From Lachnospiraceae bacterium (GTDB lineage Bacteria; Bacillota; Clostridia; Lachnospirales; Lachnospiraceae): DNA of 53,519 bases. Under the pieces are notes generated by a model. The model did not search any database. It saw only the letters and a list, made by a program, of their open reading frames with translations, and was not told the DNA's origin. A program made the position numbers and the translations under genes. Positions 43,102 to 51,333 of the stretch are shown in pieces (position 1 is the stretch's first letter; each line of letters begins with the position of its first letter). The stretch is taken from NCBI GenBank assembly GCA_021202465.1, contig JAJQCZ010000002.1, forward strand, positions 13,324 through 66,842, given 5' to 3'.

Positions 43102-44034
43102 TTAATATCTTCCCATCAATACAGCAATCTTATTTTTCATATCTACCGCCGGGATGTTTGTATCAAGGTCGTGGCCAAACAATAATTTGCATCTCATTCC
43201 AAGACTTTTCCTATACTTAGTAATACGGCGAAGCACCTCTGCTTTTTGTTTCATCACTTCTGAATCAGCAGAAAAGCTTTCCAGTAAAAACCCGGCTATT
43301 CTTACCCTCTTGTTATCCTTATTCCAAAAAATTCTTAATTCATTTTTCAGCCTTTTTTTCAATCCGCCATGTGAACTTGTAACCGCCGATTCATGTCTCC
43401 TGTAGCGGATATATGAATTTTCATCTACGACTATTTGTCCCCCATATAGAATTGCACAAAGTAAAAGCCATCCATCATGTCCGTAATTGAACGTATTAAA
43501 ATGAATTAAATTATCCAGTACAGGAGTAATAGTTTCTTTCACATCCTTGCCGAAAACCATTGTACAGCCTGCAAGCCTGTTTCGTGATAATACCCCCCCC
43601 ACGCTTCCTTTAAAGTTATCAAATCTTTTCATAGCAATAAATTCCCCATTTTCGCTCACCATTTCCAGATTACTGGCATAGACAACATAAGGAATTCCGT
43701 TTATCTTATCAACAGCTGTGGACAACTTATTCTTTTTCCATATATCATCCTGATCAGAAAATGCATAATAATCCGAATCTCCCGCCATCTGAATTAATGT
43801 GAGAAAACTGTTAGCATATCCAATATTCTTCCCAACAGTAAATTCTACATTTGAATTTCTCTGTGAATATTCTTTAATAACACCCACCGTGTTATCTGTC
43901 GATCCATCATCTCTGATAACCAGCCGTACATCAACATCCACTTGTGAAAGAATACTGTCTATCTGTTCCTTCAAATATTTTTCTCCGTTGTATGTGGACA
44001 TTAAAACTGTTACCATATTATTCCTATCACGCAT
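43102..44034 (-). CDS. GT2 glycosyltransferase with in-frame G8 tract
   Basis: About 310 residues from ATG 44032-44034, six bases after GAGGAG; a longer start at 44070 lacks such a site. MVTVLMSTYNGEKYLKEQI, VRLVIRDDGSTDN, AFSDQDDIWKKNK (DXD), and RYRRHESAV. The G8 tract (43593-43600) encodes VGGV about residue 147, before RNRLAGCTMVF. It is in frame now; a one-base change would truncate the protein in mid-domain. Confidence 0.87.
   Translation of the reverse strand: MRDRNNMVTVLMSTYNGEKYLKEQIDSILSQVDVDVRLVIRDDGSTDNTVGVIKEYSQRNSNVEFTVGKNIGYANSFLTLIQMAGDSDYYAFSDQDDIWKKNKLSTAVDKINGIPYVVYASNLEMVSENGEFIAMKRFDNFKGSVGGVLSRNRLAGCTMVFGKDVKETITPVLDNLIHFNTFNYGHDGWLLLCAILYGGQIVVDENSYIRYRRHESAVTSSHGGLKKRLKNELRIFWNKDNKRVRIAGFLLESFSADSEVMKQKAEVLRRITKYRKSLGMRCKLLFGHDLDTNIPAVDMKNKIAVLMGRY
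43593..43600 (-). repeat. G8 tract in GT2 gene
   Basis: Eight G on the coding strand followed by TATTATC; in frame (gtg ggg ggg gta). Confidence 0.88.
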
Positions 44035-44075
44035 AGTTTTCTCCTCTGACACTTTTTTTGTGTTCTCCATATTTT

Positions 44076-44636
44076 CTATGGTACATAAATCGGGATGATA
44101 CTCGTATTTCTTTTCTGCACTATAATACTTCCATCCGGAATGTTTCCTTTAACGACACATCCTGCACTAATCACACAGTTATCTCCGATGGTCGTTCCGC
44201 GAAGAATAACCGTGTTTGCTCCAATCCAGACATTATCCCCAATTACAACCGGTGCAGTCTTATAATGGAGTGAAGCTAACCCATCTGGGTGCCGGAAATC
44301 GTGATCATGATCATAAATCTGAACGTTCGGTGAAAGCTCAACATTATCACCAATCTCTATTCTTTCATGGCATACCACAATGTCATTTGAACCAAACGCT
44401 GTGTTGTTACCTATATGGCACTCCGCTTTTTTGCGAACACGGAGCTTAGAGCCATCTCTCATCTTAAACATCTTTCCAATGAACAATCTCGCGTTTTTGT
44501 CCATTGTGATTTCTGTTGACGGAGATATCATGCAAATGACTGAACCATGAAATCCTTTAAAATGGAACAACTTAGTCCAGCACATCTTTACAGCACCAAC
44601 AGGGATAACAACAGTAGCTCTTAAATATTTGTTCAT
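44076..44636 (-). CDS. Hexapeptide-repeat O-acetyltransferase
   Basis: 186 residues; ATG after GGAGGTGG. Left-handed beta-helix pattern (IGNNTAFGSNDIVV, IEIGDNVELSPNVQI, VVIGDNVWIGANTVIL, IGDNCVISAGCVV) with HDHDFRHPD carrying the catalytic His. Typical of cytoplasmic acetyl-CoA-dependent sugar acetyltransferases. Its start overlaps a tail that the upstream ATP-grasp gene would read if its G tract had eight instead of nine G. Confidence 0.87.
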   Translation of the reverse strand: MNKYLRATVVIPVGAVKMCWTKLFHFKGFHGSVICMISPSTEITMDKNARLFIGKMFKMRDGSKLRVRKKAECHIGNNTAFGSNDIVVCHERIEIGDNVELSPNVQIYDHDHDFRHPDGLASLHYKTAPVVIGDNVWIGANTVILRGTTIGDNCVISAGCVVKGNIPDGSIIVQKRNTSIIPIYVP

Positions 44637-44696
44637 GCCGCCACCTCCAAATCTTGAAGGTCACAGCAGGCATAAACGAGAATTATTACTTCTTCG

Positions 44697-45608
44697 CTAT
44701 ACCCCCCCCCGAATCTCCGGGAGTACAAATTTCTCTCCTACTTCATAGTCAAAAGAGTCTGGCTCATACCTCATATATCCGCTTGCATTATAAAAAGTCA
44801 GTTCACCAAAACGGATCTCCCCTTTATATTCATACAAATCGACACGAACATGTGGGAATGGAACTGCCAGCTTTTCAGCTGTTCTCAGCATTTCATCATA
44901 ATGTTCCGGTCGTTTAAGAACCGTTTCTCCCGGCTCATCACCTACACGGATTACTCCTGTATCATTAAAATTCCTGTCCAGAATATGGAACTTTCCATTC
45001 ACACCAAGTTTTCTTTCCGAAACAAAATAGATAAACTCAGTCCTACCGTTGAAGCAGAAGAACTTATAATCGTTTAATCCTTCCGGCTCATCCAGATATT
45101 CTTCTATGAAAATACGGTGGTTCTTCCCAGAATAATACGGCCATTCTCGTCCATTGTCCTTTTTAGTTGGTGTAGAACACCAATCATTCATCCGTACCTT
45201 AAGTGCGTTCCAGTCAGCATCAGCTTTGTTCTTAACAATGATTACCGCATTGCCGCCTCCGCCTAATGTATCCTTCAGTACAAAAGACTCCGGCAGACTT
45301 TCAAAATCAATTTGCTCTGCGTTGTCATAAACACCATAATCTTCAGTCAGGATTTCTGAGAATCCCCTGTCTGAGAGATATTTCCGAACCTCATACTTAT
45401 CTACACAGGAAATCAGTTCCGGATTTTTGTAATTCAACTTGTACCATTGAATTTTTTCTGTAAACCGCTGTGGATTTTTGAGGTTCAGTTTTCTTCCTAA
45501 ATAAATGCGGTATTGGAATTTTAGCATCGCCTGATCCGGTACAAAGCTTAACAAACGCAATAGCTTAATTCTGGTCGAGCGGCTCTTGATGATATTTTTG
45601 TAATTCAC
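44697..45608 (-). CDS. TupA-like ATP-grasp protein, copy 1 (G9 at its end)
   Basis: 303 residues; GTG start that overlaps (GTGA) an alternative tail of copy 2. PQRFTEKIQWYKLNYKNPEL, SFVLKDTLGGGGNAVII (ATP loop), and IEEYLDEPEGLNDYKFFCFNG then FGELTFYNASGYM fit the TupA-like ATP-grasp family found in polysaccharide clusters, which may ligate amino-acid or other acyl groups to sugars. Near the end, nine G (44702-44710) give RGGV-stop. With ten G it would end GGGIAKK like copy 2; with eight G it would continue 20 codons more to a TGA overlapping the acetyltransferase start. Confidence 0.83.
   Translation of the reverse strand: MNYKNIIKSRSTRIKLLRLLSFVPDQAMLKFQYRIYLGRKLNLKNPQRFTEKIQWYKLNYKNPELISCVDKYEVRKYLSDRGFSEILTEDYGVYDNAEQIDFESLPESFVLKDTLGGGGNAVIIVKNKADADWNALKVRMNDWCSTPTKKDNGREWPYYSGKNHRIFIEEYLDEPEGLNDYKFFCFNGRTEFIYFVSERKLGVNGKFHILDRNFNDTGVIRVGDEPGETVLKRPEHYDEMLRTAEKLAVPFPHVRVDLYEYKGEIRFGELTFYNASGYMRYEPDSFDYEVGEKFVLPEIRGGV
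44702..44710 (-). repeat. G9 tract at the 3' end of ATP-grasp copy 1
   Basis: Nine G on the coding strand followed by TATAGCG, which creates the stop TAG in the present frame. Confidence 0.88.
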
Positions 45609-45660
45609 GCCGCCACCTCCAAGTCATCTTGAAGGTCGCAGCAGGTATAAACAAGAATTA

Positions 45661-46581
45661 TTACTTCTTCGCTATACCCCCCCCGATCAATTTTTCGGGT
45701 AATTTAAAATTTTGTCCCACCTCATAATCAAAACTCTCCGGATCAAACACTACATATCCAGTCCACGGATAAAACGTAAGCTCTCCGAAATAAGCTCTAT
45801 GATTAACCCAATACAAGTCAACCCTGACGCTTGGGAACTCACTGGAAAGATCCTCTGCGATTTTCTTCATTTCATCGAATCCTTCAGGTTTTGAAACCAC
45901 ATCGCCAAGCTTCTCACAGTCTGTTCCTACATCAATGTAATTCCAGTCTGCATCATATATGCTTCTCTTATGACCCACATACCTGTCTGCGTCAAAGACA
46001 ACATAATAGACTTTTCCGTTGAAGCAGATGAACTTGTAGTCATTGATTCCTTCAAAGCTGTTGGCCTTATCTTCGAGGAATTCCTCTACTACAATTTTCG
46101 GTTCAATGTCTTTATAAGCCCATTCGCGGCCAAGACCATAGCAATCTCTCTTCAGCCAGTCCGCAAGCTCAGTTACGGTACTTTGAATGTCGAGTCTTTT
46201 CTTATCTGTGCAGATAATATTTGTGCCGCTGCCATTTGTCGTCTTTATCACAAAACGGTCTGGCAGTTTATCAAACGGAATCTCCTCCGGCTTGTCATAA
46301 ATACCATATTCTTCACACGGTAAATCACCATAACCACGGCTGGCAAGATACTCCCTGACCTGATGCTTGTCAGCACATTTTGTCATCAGAGGATCTCGAT
46401 AATATAGCTTATACCACTGCAACTTTTCTGTATAGGATTGCGGGTTTCTCAAGTTGAGTTTTCTTCCCATCTTAATCCGATATTGCAGCTCAATCATCTG
46501 TTTATCCGGGATAAACCGCAGAGCTTCCAGTATTGTATGTCTTACCTTCGCACTGCGTATTATTTTCTTATACTCATTCAT
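45661..46581 (-). CDS. TupA-like ATP-grasp protein, copy 2 (G8 at its end)
   Basis: 306 residues, clearly paralogous to copy 1: PQSYTEKLQWYKLYYRDPLM, FVIKTTNGSGTNIICTDK, IVVEEFLEDKANSFEGIND, YKFICFNGKVYYVVF, and FGELTFYPWTGY. It ends LIGGGIAKK, encoded through a G8 tract (45677-45684). About 75 nt including this end and the spacer is also duplicated after copy 1, showing tandem gene duplication. A frame change would give a tail of about 20 codons ending at a TGA that overlaps the copy 1 GTG start. Confidence 0.83.
   Translation of the reverse strand: MNEYKKIIRSAKVRHTILEALRFIPDKQMIELQYRIKMGRKLNLRNPQSYTEKLQWYKLYYRDPLMTKCADKHQVREYLASRGYGDLPCEEYGIYDKPEEIPFDKLPDRFVIKTTNGSGTNIICTDKKRLDIQSTVTELADWLKRDCYGLGREWAYKDIEPKIVVEEFLEDKANSFEGINDYKFICFNGKVYYVVFDADRYVGHKRSIYDADWNYIDVGTDCEKLGDVVSKPEGFDEMKKIAEDLSSEFPSVRVDLYWVNHRAYFGELTFYPWTGYVVFDPESFDYEVGQNFKLPEKLIGGGIAKK
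45677..45684 (-). repeat. G8 tract at the 3' end of ATP-grasp copy 2
   Basis: Eight G on the coding strand followed by TATAGCG; in this frame the protein ends GGGIAKK. Confidence 0.88.
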
Positions 46582-46622
46582 TCCTCTATCCCCTTAAAGT
46601 CTAGTGCCTTTCCATAGAAATT

Positions 46623-47711
46623 TCAGGCTTTCTCCAATTCACTCATATAAGCTTCCACAACAATCTGTCGGTCAAACTCTTTTTCGACCTTCGCCCTGCC
46701 TGCCAAGCCCATCTGCTTTCTTTCTTTGTTCGAAAGAGCAATGAACTTTTCAACCGCGGCAATCAGAGACTGTGTATTTTTCTGTTCGACTACAAATCCA
46801 TTCATACCATCATTAATTACTTCCCGGCAGCCACTTCTGTCCGTTGTGATAATTGGACGACTCGATGCCGCGCTCTCCAGAAGCACATTACTTAATCCTT
46901 CCGGATAATAAGTCGGATGAATGGTGCAGCGAGTATATGCCAGGACCTCCCTCACGTCCATGACCAGACCGTGATATATGATAACACCTTGCTCATCCAG
47001 CTCTTTTAGCTTATCTTCGTACTCCTCCTCACAGAAACCGCAGATATGAAATCTCGTCTGAGGATATTTCTCTTTTATATATTCTGCCATTTCCAGGTAC
47101 TGGTCGATTCCTTTTTCCTTCATAATTCTGGATATAAAAACGAACTCAATCGTTTCGTCACCCGGATATTCCAGAACATGGAAATGCTCAAGATTAACAC
47201 CTGATCCCGGCAGAAGTTTCAGCCGGTCCACTGCGATATTATTATCTATGAAAAACTGCCGGTTCTCCTCATTCTGCGTGTAAACGGTCTGCACTTTACG
47301 GAATGCGAATTTGTATAAAGCAATCATAGCTTTTTCCATCACGCCGTTATTTTCCACAGCTGTCCCTAACCCGGTAATATTGGCCACAATCGGCACTTTA
47401 CAGAACTCAGCTGCCATCGCTCTATAAAGGTTCGGCTTGATTGTATAGGAGAAAATCATCTTTGGTTTAACTGTGGAAATCAGGTTCTTGTAATAAGCAA
47501 GCAGCTTGACTTCCTCCAGAGGATTTGTCCCATGCCTGTCCATCTTTACTTCCACATATTTACAGCCCATGTCCTTTAAGAGATCAATCCGTTCTCCATA
47601 AGGGGAAGATATCACTACCTCATATCCTTCCTGCAGAAGACGCTCGACAAGTTCCCTGCGGAAATTGTAAATGACCACATCATGATTTACTAAAAACAGG
47701 ATCCTCTCCAT
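46623..47711 (-). CDS. GT4 glycosyltransferase
   Basis: 362 residues with the GT-B fold: ILFLVNHDVVIYNFRRELV at the N-terminus, FSYTIKPNLYRAM, ANITGLGTAVE, LLPGSGVNLEHF, FISRIMKEKGIDQYLE, and HPTYYPEGLSNVLLE with the E-x7-E donor motif. Like GT4 enzymes such as PglA/WbnH-type that add the second sugar to an undecaprenyl-linked primer. Placed directly after the initiating transferase, which fits that role. Confidence 0.87.
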   Translation of the reverse strand: MERILFLVNHDVVIYNFRRELVERLLQEGYEVVISSPYGERIDLLKDMGCKYVEVKMDRHGTNPLEEVKLLAYYKNLISTVKPKMIFSYTIKPNLYRAMAAEFCKVPIVANITGLGTAVENNGVMEKAMIALYKFAFRKVQTVYTQNEENRQFFIDNNIAVDRLKLLPGSGVNLEHFHVLEYPGDETIEFVFISRIMKEKGIDQYLEMAEYIKEKYPQTRFHICGFCEEEYEDKLKELDEQGVIIYHGLVMDVREVLAYTRCTIHPTYYPEGLSNVLLESAASSRPIITTDRSGCREVINDGMNGFVVEQKNTQSLIAAVEKFIALSNKERKQMGLAGRAKVEKEFDRQIVVEAYMSELEKA

Positions 47712-47716
47712 GTTCC

Positions 47717-49624
47717 CTATTCCCCCTCTGTCAGCTGAATGGATTCAGCCAGAGTACATACTCTATAATTCTCTTTGTATTCACTCATCTCCATCTCATA
47801 AGAGGAGTCACCGAAGGCCTTTGTAGCTAAGCTTCCAATCTTTCCAGGGATATGCCCCATCATACGAACCGGAATCGTCATACCCGGCAGCATCATAATA
47901 TTATGGTTCTTTACGGACGCTATCATCTGAACCATTTCGGAAGTATTTGTATATTCACCGTTCTGAGGGAAGAATACACCTGATTCCTCATGGTCGATCA
48001 TCAGTTTTACGAATTCGCACAGGTTATCTATGTAGAGCATGGATCGCTTGTTTTTCACTTCCGGGAAAATAGGAAGCTTCGCCGCCATCTTAGCCAGTTC
48101 CGGATAGTTCCCCTTACTGCCCTTCCCGTAAATCATCGGTGGTCTGAGAACAACCACCTTAAAGCTATCATCTGCCAATGTTCTGATTTTCTGGTCAGCC
48201 TGCCATTTACTATCGCCATAAAAGTTCAGAGGATTCGGCTGCGTCTTCGCTGTGATAATCTTTTCCTTGCATCCAGAGTAAACGATCATCGACGACATAA
48301 AGATGAACTGCTTCACACCAGCCTGTTTTGCTTTTTTCGCCGTTTCTACAGCAAGGTCTGTATTCACTGCATAGTAAAGCTTCTTCTGCTCTTCGGTTAC
48401 ATTCCCCACATCAGCATGAGCGATTCCCGCCACATGGTAAACAACATCATAAGAAGAAAAGTCATACTCTTTCCAGGCATCGCCAATCATATCAAGAGTA
48501 TCAACTACATACTTCCCAGGAGTCTTTTTGAGCCAGTTTTCCACAGAGATACCAATGTATGAATCCGCACCTGTAATCAGAATTTTCTTTGGTTTACATG
48601 TCTCTTCCTCATCAAGATGTGAATTGTTGTCATTGGATTTATTGACTGTACAAAGGTTCCTGTATATTTCTGATTTGGTTTTGCTTCTCTTCTGTAGTCC
48701 TGCCAATAAACCAGCCACAGTCACTGATAAACTCAGGCATTTTAGGCCAGTATATTTACAGGCTTTCCTCTCCTTCTTATCCTTTTGATTCATAAATTTC
48801 CTTACAATCGCCACAAGCACACCAATACCAACTGTACCAGCCATACCTACTATAGCGGCGCCAGTCTTAATTTCCTTATTCAACTTTTCAGAACTTACCA
48901 ACACTTCACTTCCGTCACCGGTCTTTTCGCCGTCCTTGTGCATCTCACCGGTGCCGCCTTCAACAACACCGTCATGACTTAGCACCGAACCGATCGTCCC
49001 CAGAAAACATTTAATATCCATCCACAAGCTCATCTTCTCGACATACTCACCGTCAAATTTCGCCTTAACAGGAATCTCCAACTCATCCCGTCCATTAATC
49101 TGTGCCCAACCGGTAAGACCAGGAGTTACATCATTTGCGCCGTACTTATCACGCTCTGCTACCAGATCATCCTGATTCCACAGCGCCGGACGCGGACCGA
49201 TGATACTCATCTGCCCTCTGAAGATATTAAATATCTGCGGGAGTTCATCCAGTGAAGTTTTTCGCAGGAAATGCCCGGTTTTAGTGATAAACGCATCTGG
49301 ATTGTTCAGCATATGTGTCGGCATATCTTTCGGTGTATCCGTGCGCATGGATCTGAATTTCCAGATTTCAAAGAATTCCTTATTTTTGCCGACCCGCTTC
49401 TGCTTAAACAGAACCGGTCCCGGAGAATCCAGTTTGATAGCCACAGAGATTGCTCCGAGAACGGGAGACAGAAGCACAATTGCACCACCAGAAAGAAAGA
49501 CATCAATCGCTCGTTTCAGTGGGAGGTATTTCTGCTGTGCCTTCGTAAGGACGTGGCGGGCAGCCTTCTCACCACCCTCTGTTTCTGTATTCTCTTTATC
49601 TAAAACCACCTCAGAAGTTTCCAT
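47717..49624 (-). CDS. Initiating sugar-phosphate transferase fused to an NAD-dependent epimerase
   Basis: 635 residues. Residues 35-235 are a bacterial sugar transferase (WcaJ/PglC type): KRAIDVFLSGGAIVLLSP, KQKRVGKNKEFFEIWKFRSM, the catalytic Asp-Glu in TSLDELPQIFN, MSIIGPRPALW, and TPGLTGWAQINGRDE. One hydrophobic helix (about 252-275) and a charged linker follow. Residues about 340-635 are an extended SDR: ITGADSYIGISV, YHVAGIAHADV, SSMIVYSG, YGDSKWQAD, and PPMIYGKGSKGN. It would load the first sugar onto undecaprenyl phosphate and perhaps also make the donor. The fusion is unusual; no frameshift sign is seen at the junction. Confidence 0.86.
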   Translation of the reverse strand: METSEVVLDKENTETEGGEKAARHVLTKAQQKYLPLKRAIDVFLSGGAIVLLSPVLGAISVAIKLDSPGPVLFKQKRVGKNKEFFEIWKFRSMRTDTPKDMPTHMLNNPDAFITKTGHFLRKTSLDELPQIFNIFRGQMSIIGPRPALWNQDDLVAERDKYGANDVTPGLTGWAQINGRDELEIPVKAKFDGEYVEKMSLWMDIKCFLGTIGSVLSHDGVVEGGTGEMHKDGEKTGDGSEVLVSSEKLNKEIKTGAAIVGMAGTVGIGVLVAIVRKFMNQKDKKERKACKYTGLKCLSLSVTVAGLLAGLQKRSKTKSEIYRNLCTVNKSNDNNSHLDEEETCKPKKILITGADSYIGISVENWLKKTPGKYVVDTLDMIGDAWKEYDFSSYDVVYHVAGIAHADVGNVTEEQKKLYYAVNTDLAVETAKKAKQAGVKQFIFMSSMIVYSGCKEKIITAKTQPNPLNFYGDSKWQADQKIRTLADDSFKVVVLRPPMIYGKGSKGNYPELAKMAAKLPIFPEVKNKRSMLYIDNLCEFVKLMIDHEESGVFFPQNGEYTNTSEMVQMIASVKNHNIMMLPGMTIPVRMMGHIPGKIGSLATKAFGDSSYEMEMSEYKENYRVCTLAESIQLTEGE

Positions 49625-49646
49625 CTCGTTCCCCTAACCTTTCCAG

Positions 49647-51236
49647 TTACACCCTCTCAATCACACAGCGATGTCTCTTCGCATTCGTTCCCTTTGCATC
49701 CTTGTCATAATTGATTCCGACCAAAAGCAAATTTCCAAAATACTCCTTTAAATCCCCGTCATAACGATTCTCATGTATTTGCCGGATTGCCGAGTCGGCG
49801 TCTTTATCATATTTCAGTTCAATGATCATAGCCGGTTTATCCGTGCCTTTTCGAGGCAGGAAGGCCAGATCCGCGAATCCTTTACCCTGAGGGAATTCCG
49901 GTACAATTTTATAGATTCGCCTGGCCGTATAATATGCGATCATGATCGCACTGCTGAGTGAAGCCTCATTATTATACTGCAGAACGGAGGAATTCAAAGC
50001 ATGAACACGTTCCAACGCATCAGCCACAGCCTCTTCATCACCGCGAAGAGTTGCTTCAAGCAATTCTTCCGATTGACGAATGAGGTCGCCGACATCCTTC
50101 CAGTCATCTTCTCTGACCGCATCTGCGAAGGCATCTGCCACCTCCTGATTCGGTATGAAGGCCTTTTCGCTTGCGGCATCATAGCCGAGATAGCCAAGAT
50201 GAATCAACAATGTCAGCACATCGTCCTTATTTTTAAAGGAAGTTACATCGTTCTGGAAGGTGCTAACCACGACCCGGACCCTGTTCCCGCCAAGCATGGA
50301 AATAATGTCATCCTTTAGACCATCAAAGTTCATACTGATATAGCTTTTCAGGGATTCATAGGTTTCGGAGCTGGTCCAATAATTTCTTATGACTCCTCTC
50401 GATATAGCATTCATCACAGAATTGGGGCTATACACTGAGTCCAGATTTTCAAAGGAATATCCGTCATACCAATGCTTTATTTTTTCAAAGTCGAATGAAT
50501 ATTTCTCGCACAATTTTCTGACTTCCTGTTCCGTGAAGCCAACATAGGGCGCCAATGTATCCGGTGCGACCATCGTGAACTCATGAAAGTCCGTTAGCGC
50601 CGATTCTGTCCCATATTTCTTGATTGGAAGAATGCCTGTCATGTAGGCGGCCGCGATGGTTTCATCCGTCACCATTCCGCCCTTAAACAGTCCCCGCAGA
50701 AGCTGAACATATTCCTTTTGCAGAGCATCCTGGTCCTTCGCTTCACGAAAAATAGCGTCCCACTCATCTATAATAACAATAAAACGCCTTCCGGATTTTC
50801 TGGCAATGGCAGCCATGGCACGCGGCAGGGAACGTTCACTTCCAGGAACATATCCAGAAAACTCTTCCCTGAGTTCTGTCAGGATACTGCTTTGAATATC
50901 ACGAACTACCTGATTTATATCGTCTGTGGTGGAGACAAACCAGGTAATGTCCAGATAGATCACATCATATTTGTTGAGGTGCGCCTCAAAGGAATCCTTT
51001 TTCGATATTTCCAAGCCTTCAAACAAAGGCCTTGAATCACAGCTTCTGTCATAGTAAGCGCACAGCATCTTTGCCGCAAAGGACTTGCCAAAACGGCGAG
51101 GGCGACTGAAACAGGTCAGCTTCTGAGGAGTATCAACAGTGCTGTTCACATAATCGATCAGGCCTGTCTTGTCAACATACTTTCCATTTAAAATCGTCTG
51201 GAACCCTCTGTTGCCTGGGTTTAAATAAATTCCCAT
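49647..51236 (-). CDS. AAA-ATPase-like / PD-(D/E)XK nuclease-like protein (paralogue C)
   Basis: 529 residues opening MGIYLNPGNRGF. SRPRRFGKSFAAKM near residue 43, FIVIIDEWDAIF near 150, WYDGYSF, and a C-terminal core GFADLAFLP then MIIELKYDK. Closest of the three to paralogue B in motifs (EWD box, MGIYLN start). It sits inside the capsule operon, between the split dehydratase and the initiating transferase, with its own promoter (51268-51296). This suggests insertion into the operon. Confidence 0.86.
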   Translation of the reverse strand: MGIYLNPGNRGFQTILNGKYVDKTGLIDYVNSTVDTPQKLTCFSRPRRFGKSFAAKMLCAYYDRSCDSRPLFEGLEISKKDSFEAHLNKYDVIYLDITWFVSTTDDINQVVRDIQSSILTELREEFSGYVPGSERSLPRAMAAIARKSGRRFIVIIDEWDAIFREAKDQDALQKEYVQLLRGLFKGGMVTDETIAAAYMTGILPIKKYGTESALTDFHEFTMVAPDTLAPYVGFTEQEVRKLCEKYSFDFEKIKHWYDGYSFENLDSVYSPNSVMNAISRGVIRNYWTSSETYESLKSYISMNFDGLKDDIISMLGGNRVRVVVSTFQNDVTSFKNKDDVLTLLIHLGYLGYDAASEKAFIPNQEVADAFADAVREDDWKDVGDLIRQSEELLEATLRGDEEAVADALERVHALNSSVLQYNNEASLSSAIMIAYYTARRIYKIVPEFPQGKGFADLAFLPRKGTDKPAMIIELKYDKDADSAIRQIHENRYDGDLKEYFGNLLLVGINYDKDAKGTNAKRHRCVIERV

Positions 51237-51267
51237 GAACCATAAACCTCCTCTCCCGGATATCTAT

Positions 51268-51296
51268 ATTATACCCTTCCAGGGATGTCTGTTCAA
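51268..51296 (-). promoter_or_regulatory. Promoter of AAA-like paralogue C
   Basis: Minus strand TTGAAC (51291-51296), 17-bp spacer, TATAAT (51268-51273), about 30 nt before the start ATG. It may also serve the downstream capsule genes. Confidence 0.75.
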
Positions 51297-51333
51297 GTAA
51301 AGTTTATCGTCCGCTGCTCCTTTCCCGGCTGCC

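Noticed and set aside
39880-45684. All G tracts as mere sequencing errors
   Set aside because: Four of six are in states that give complete or sensible proteins, and the shared 3' flank would not be expected from random errors; a miscall of the G9 at 39880 remains possible and is stated in the finding.
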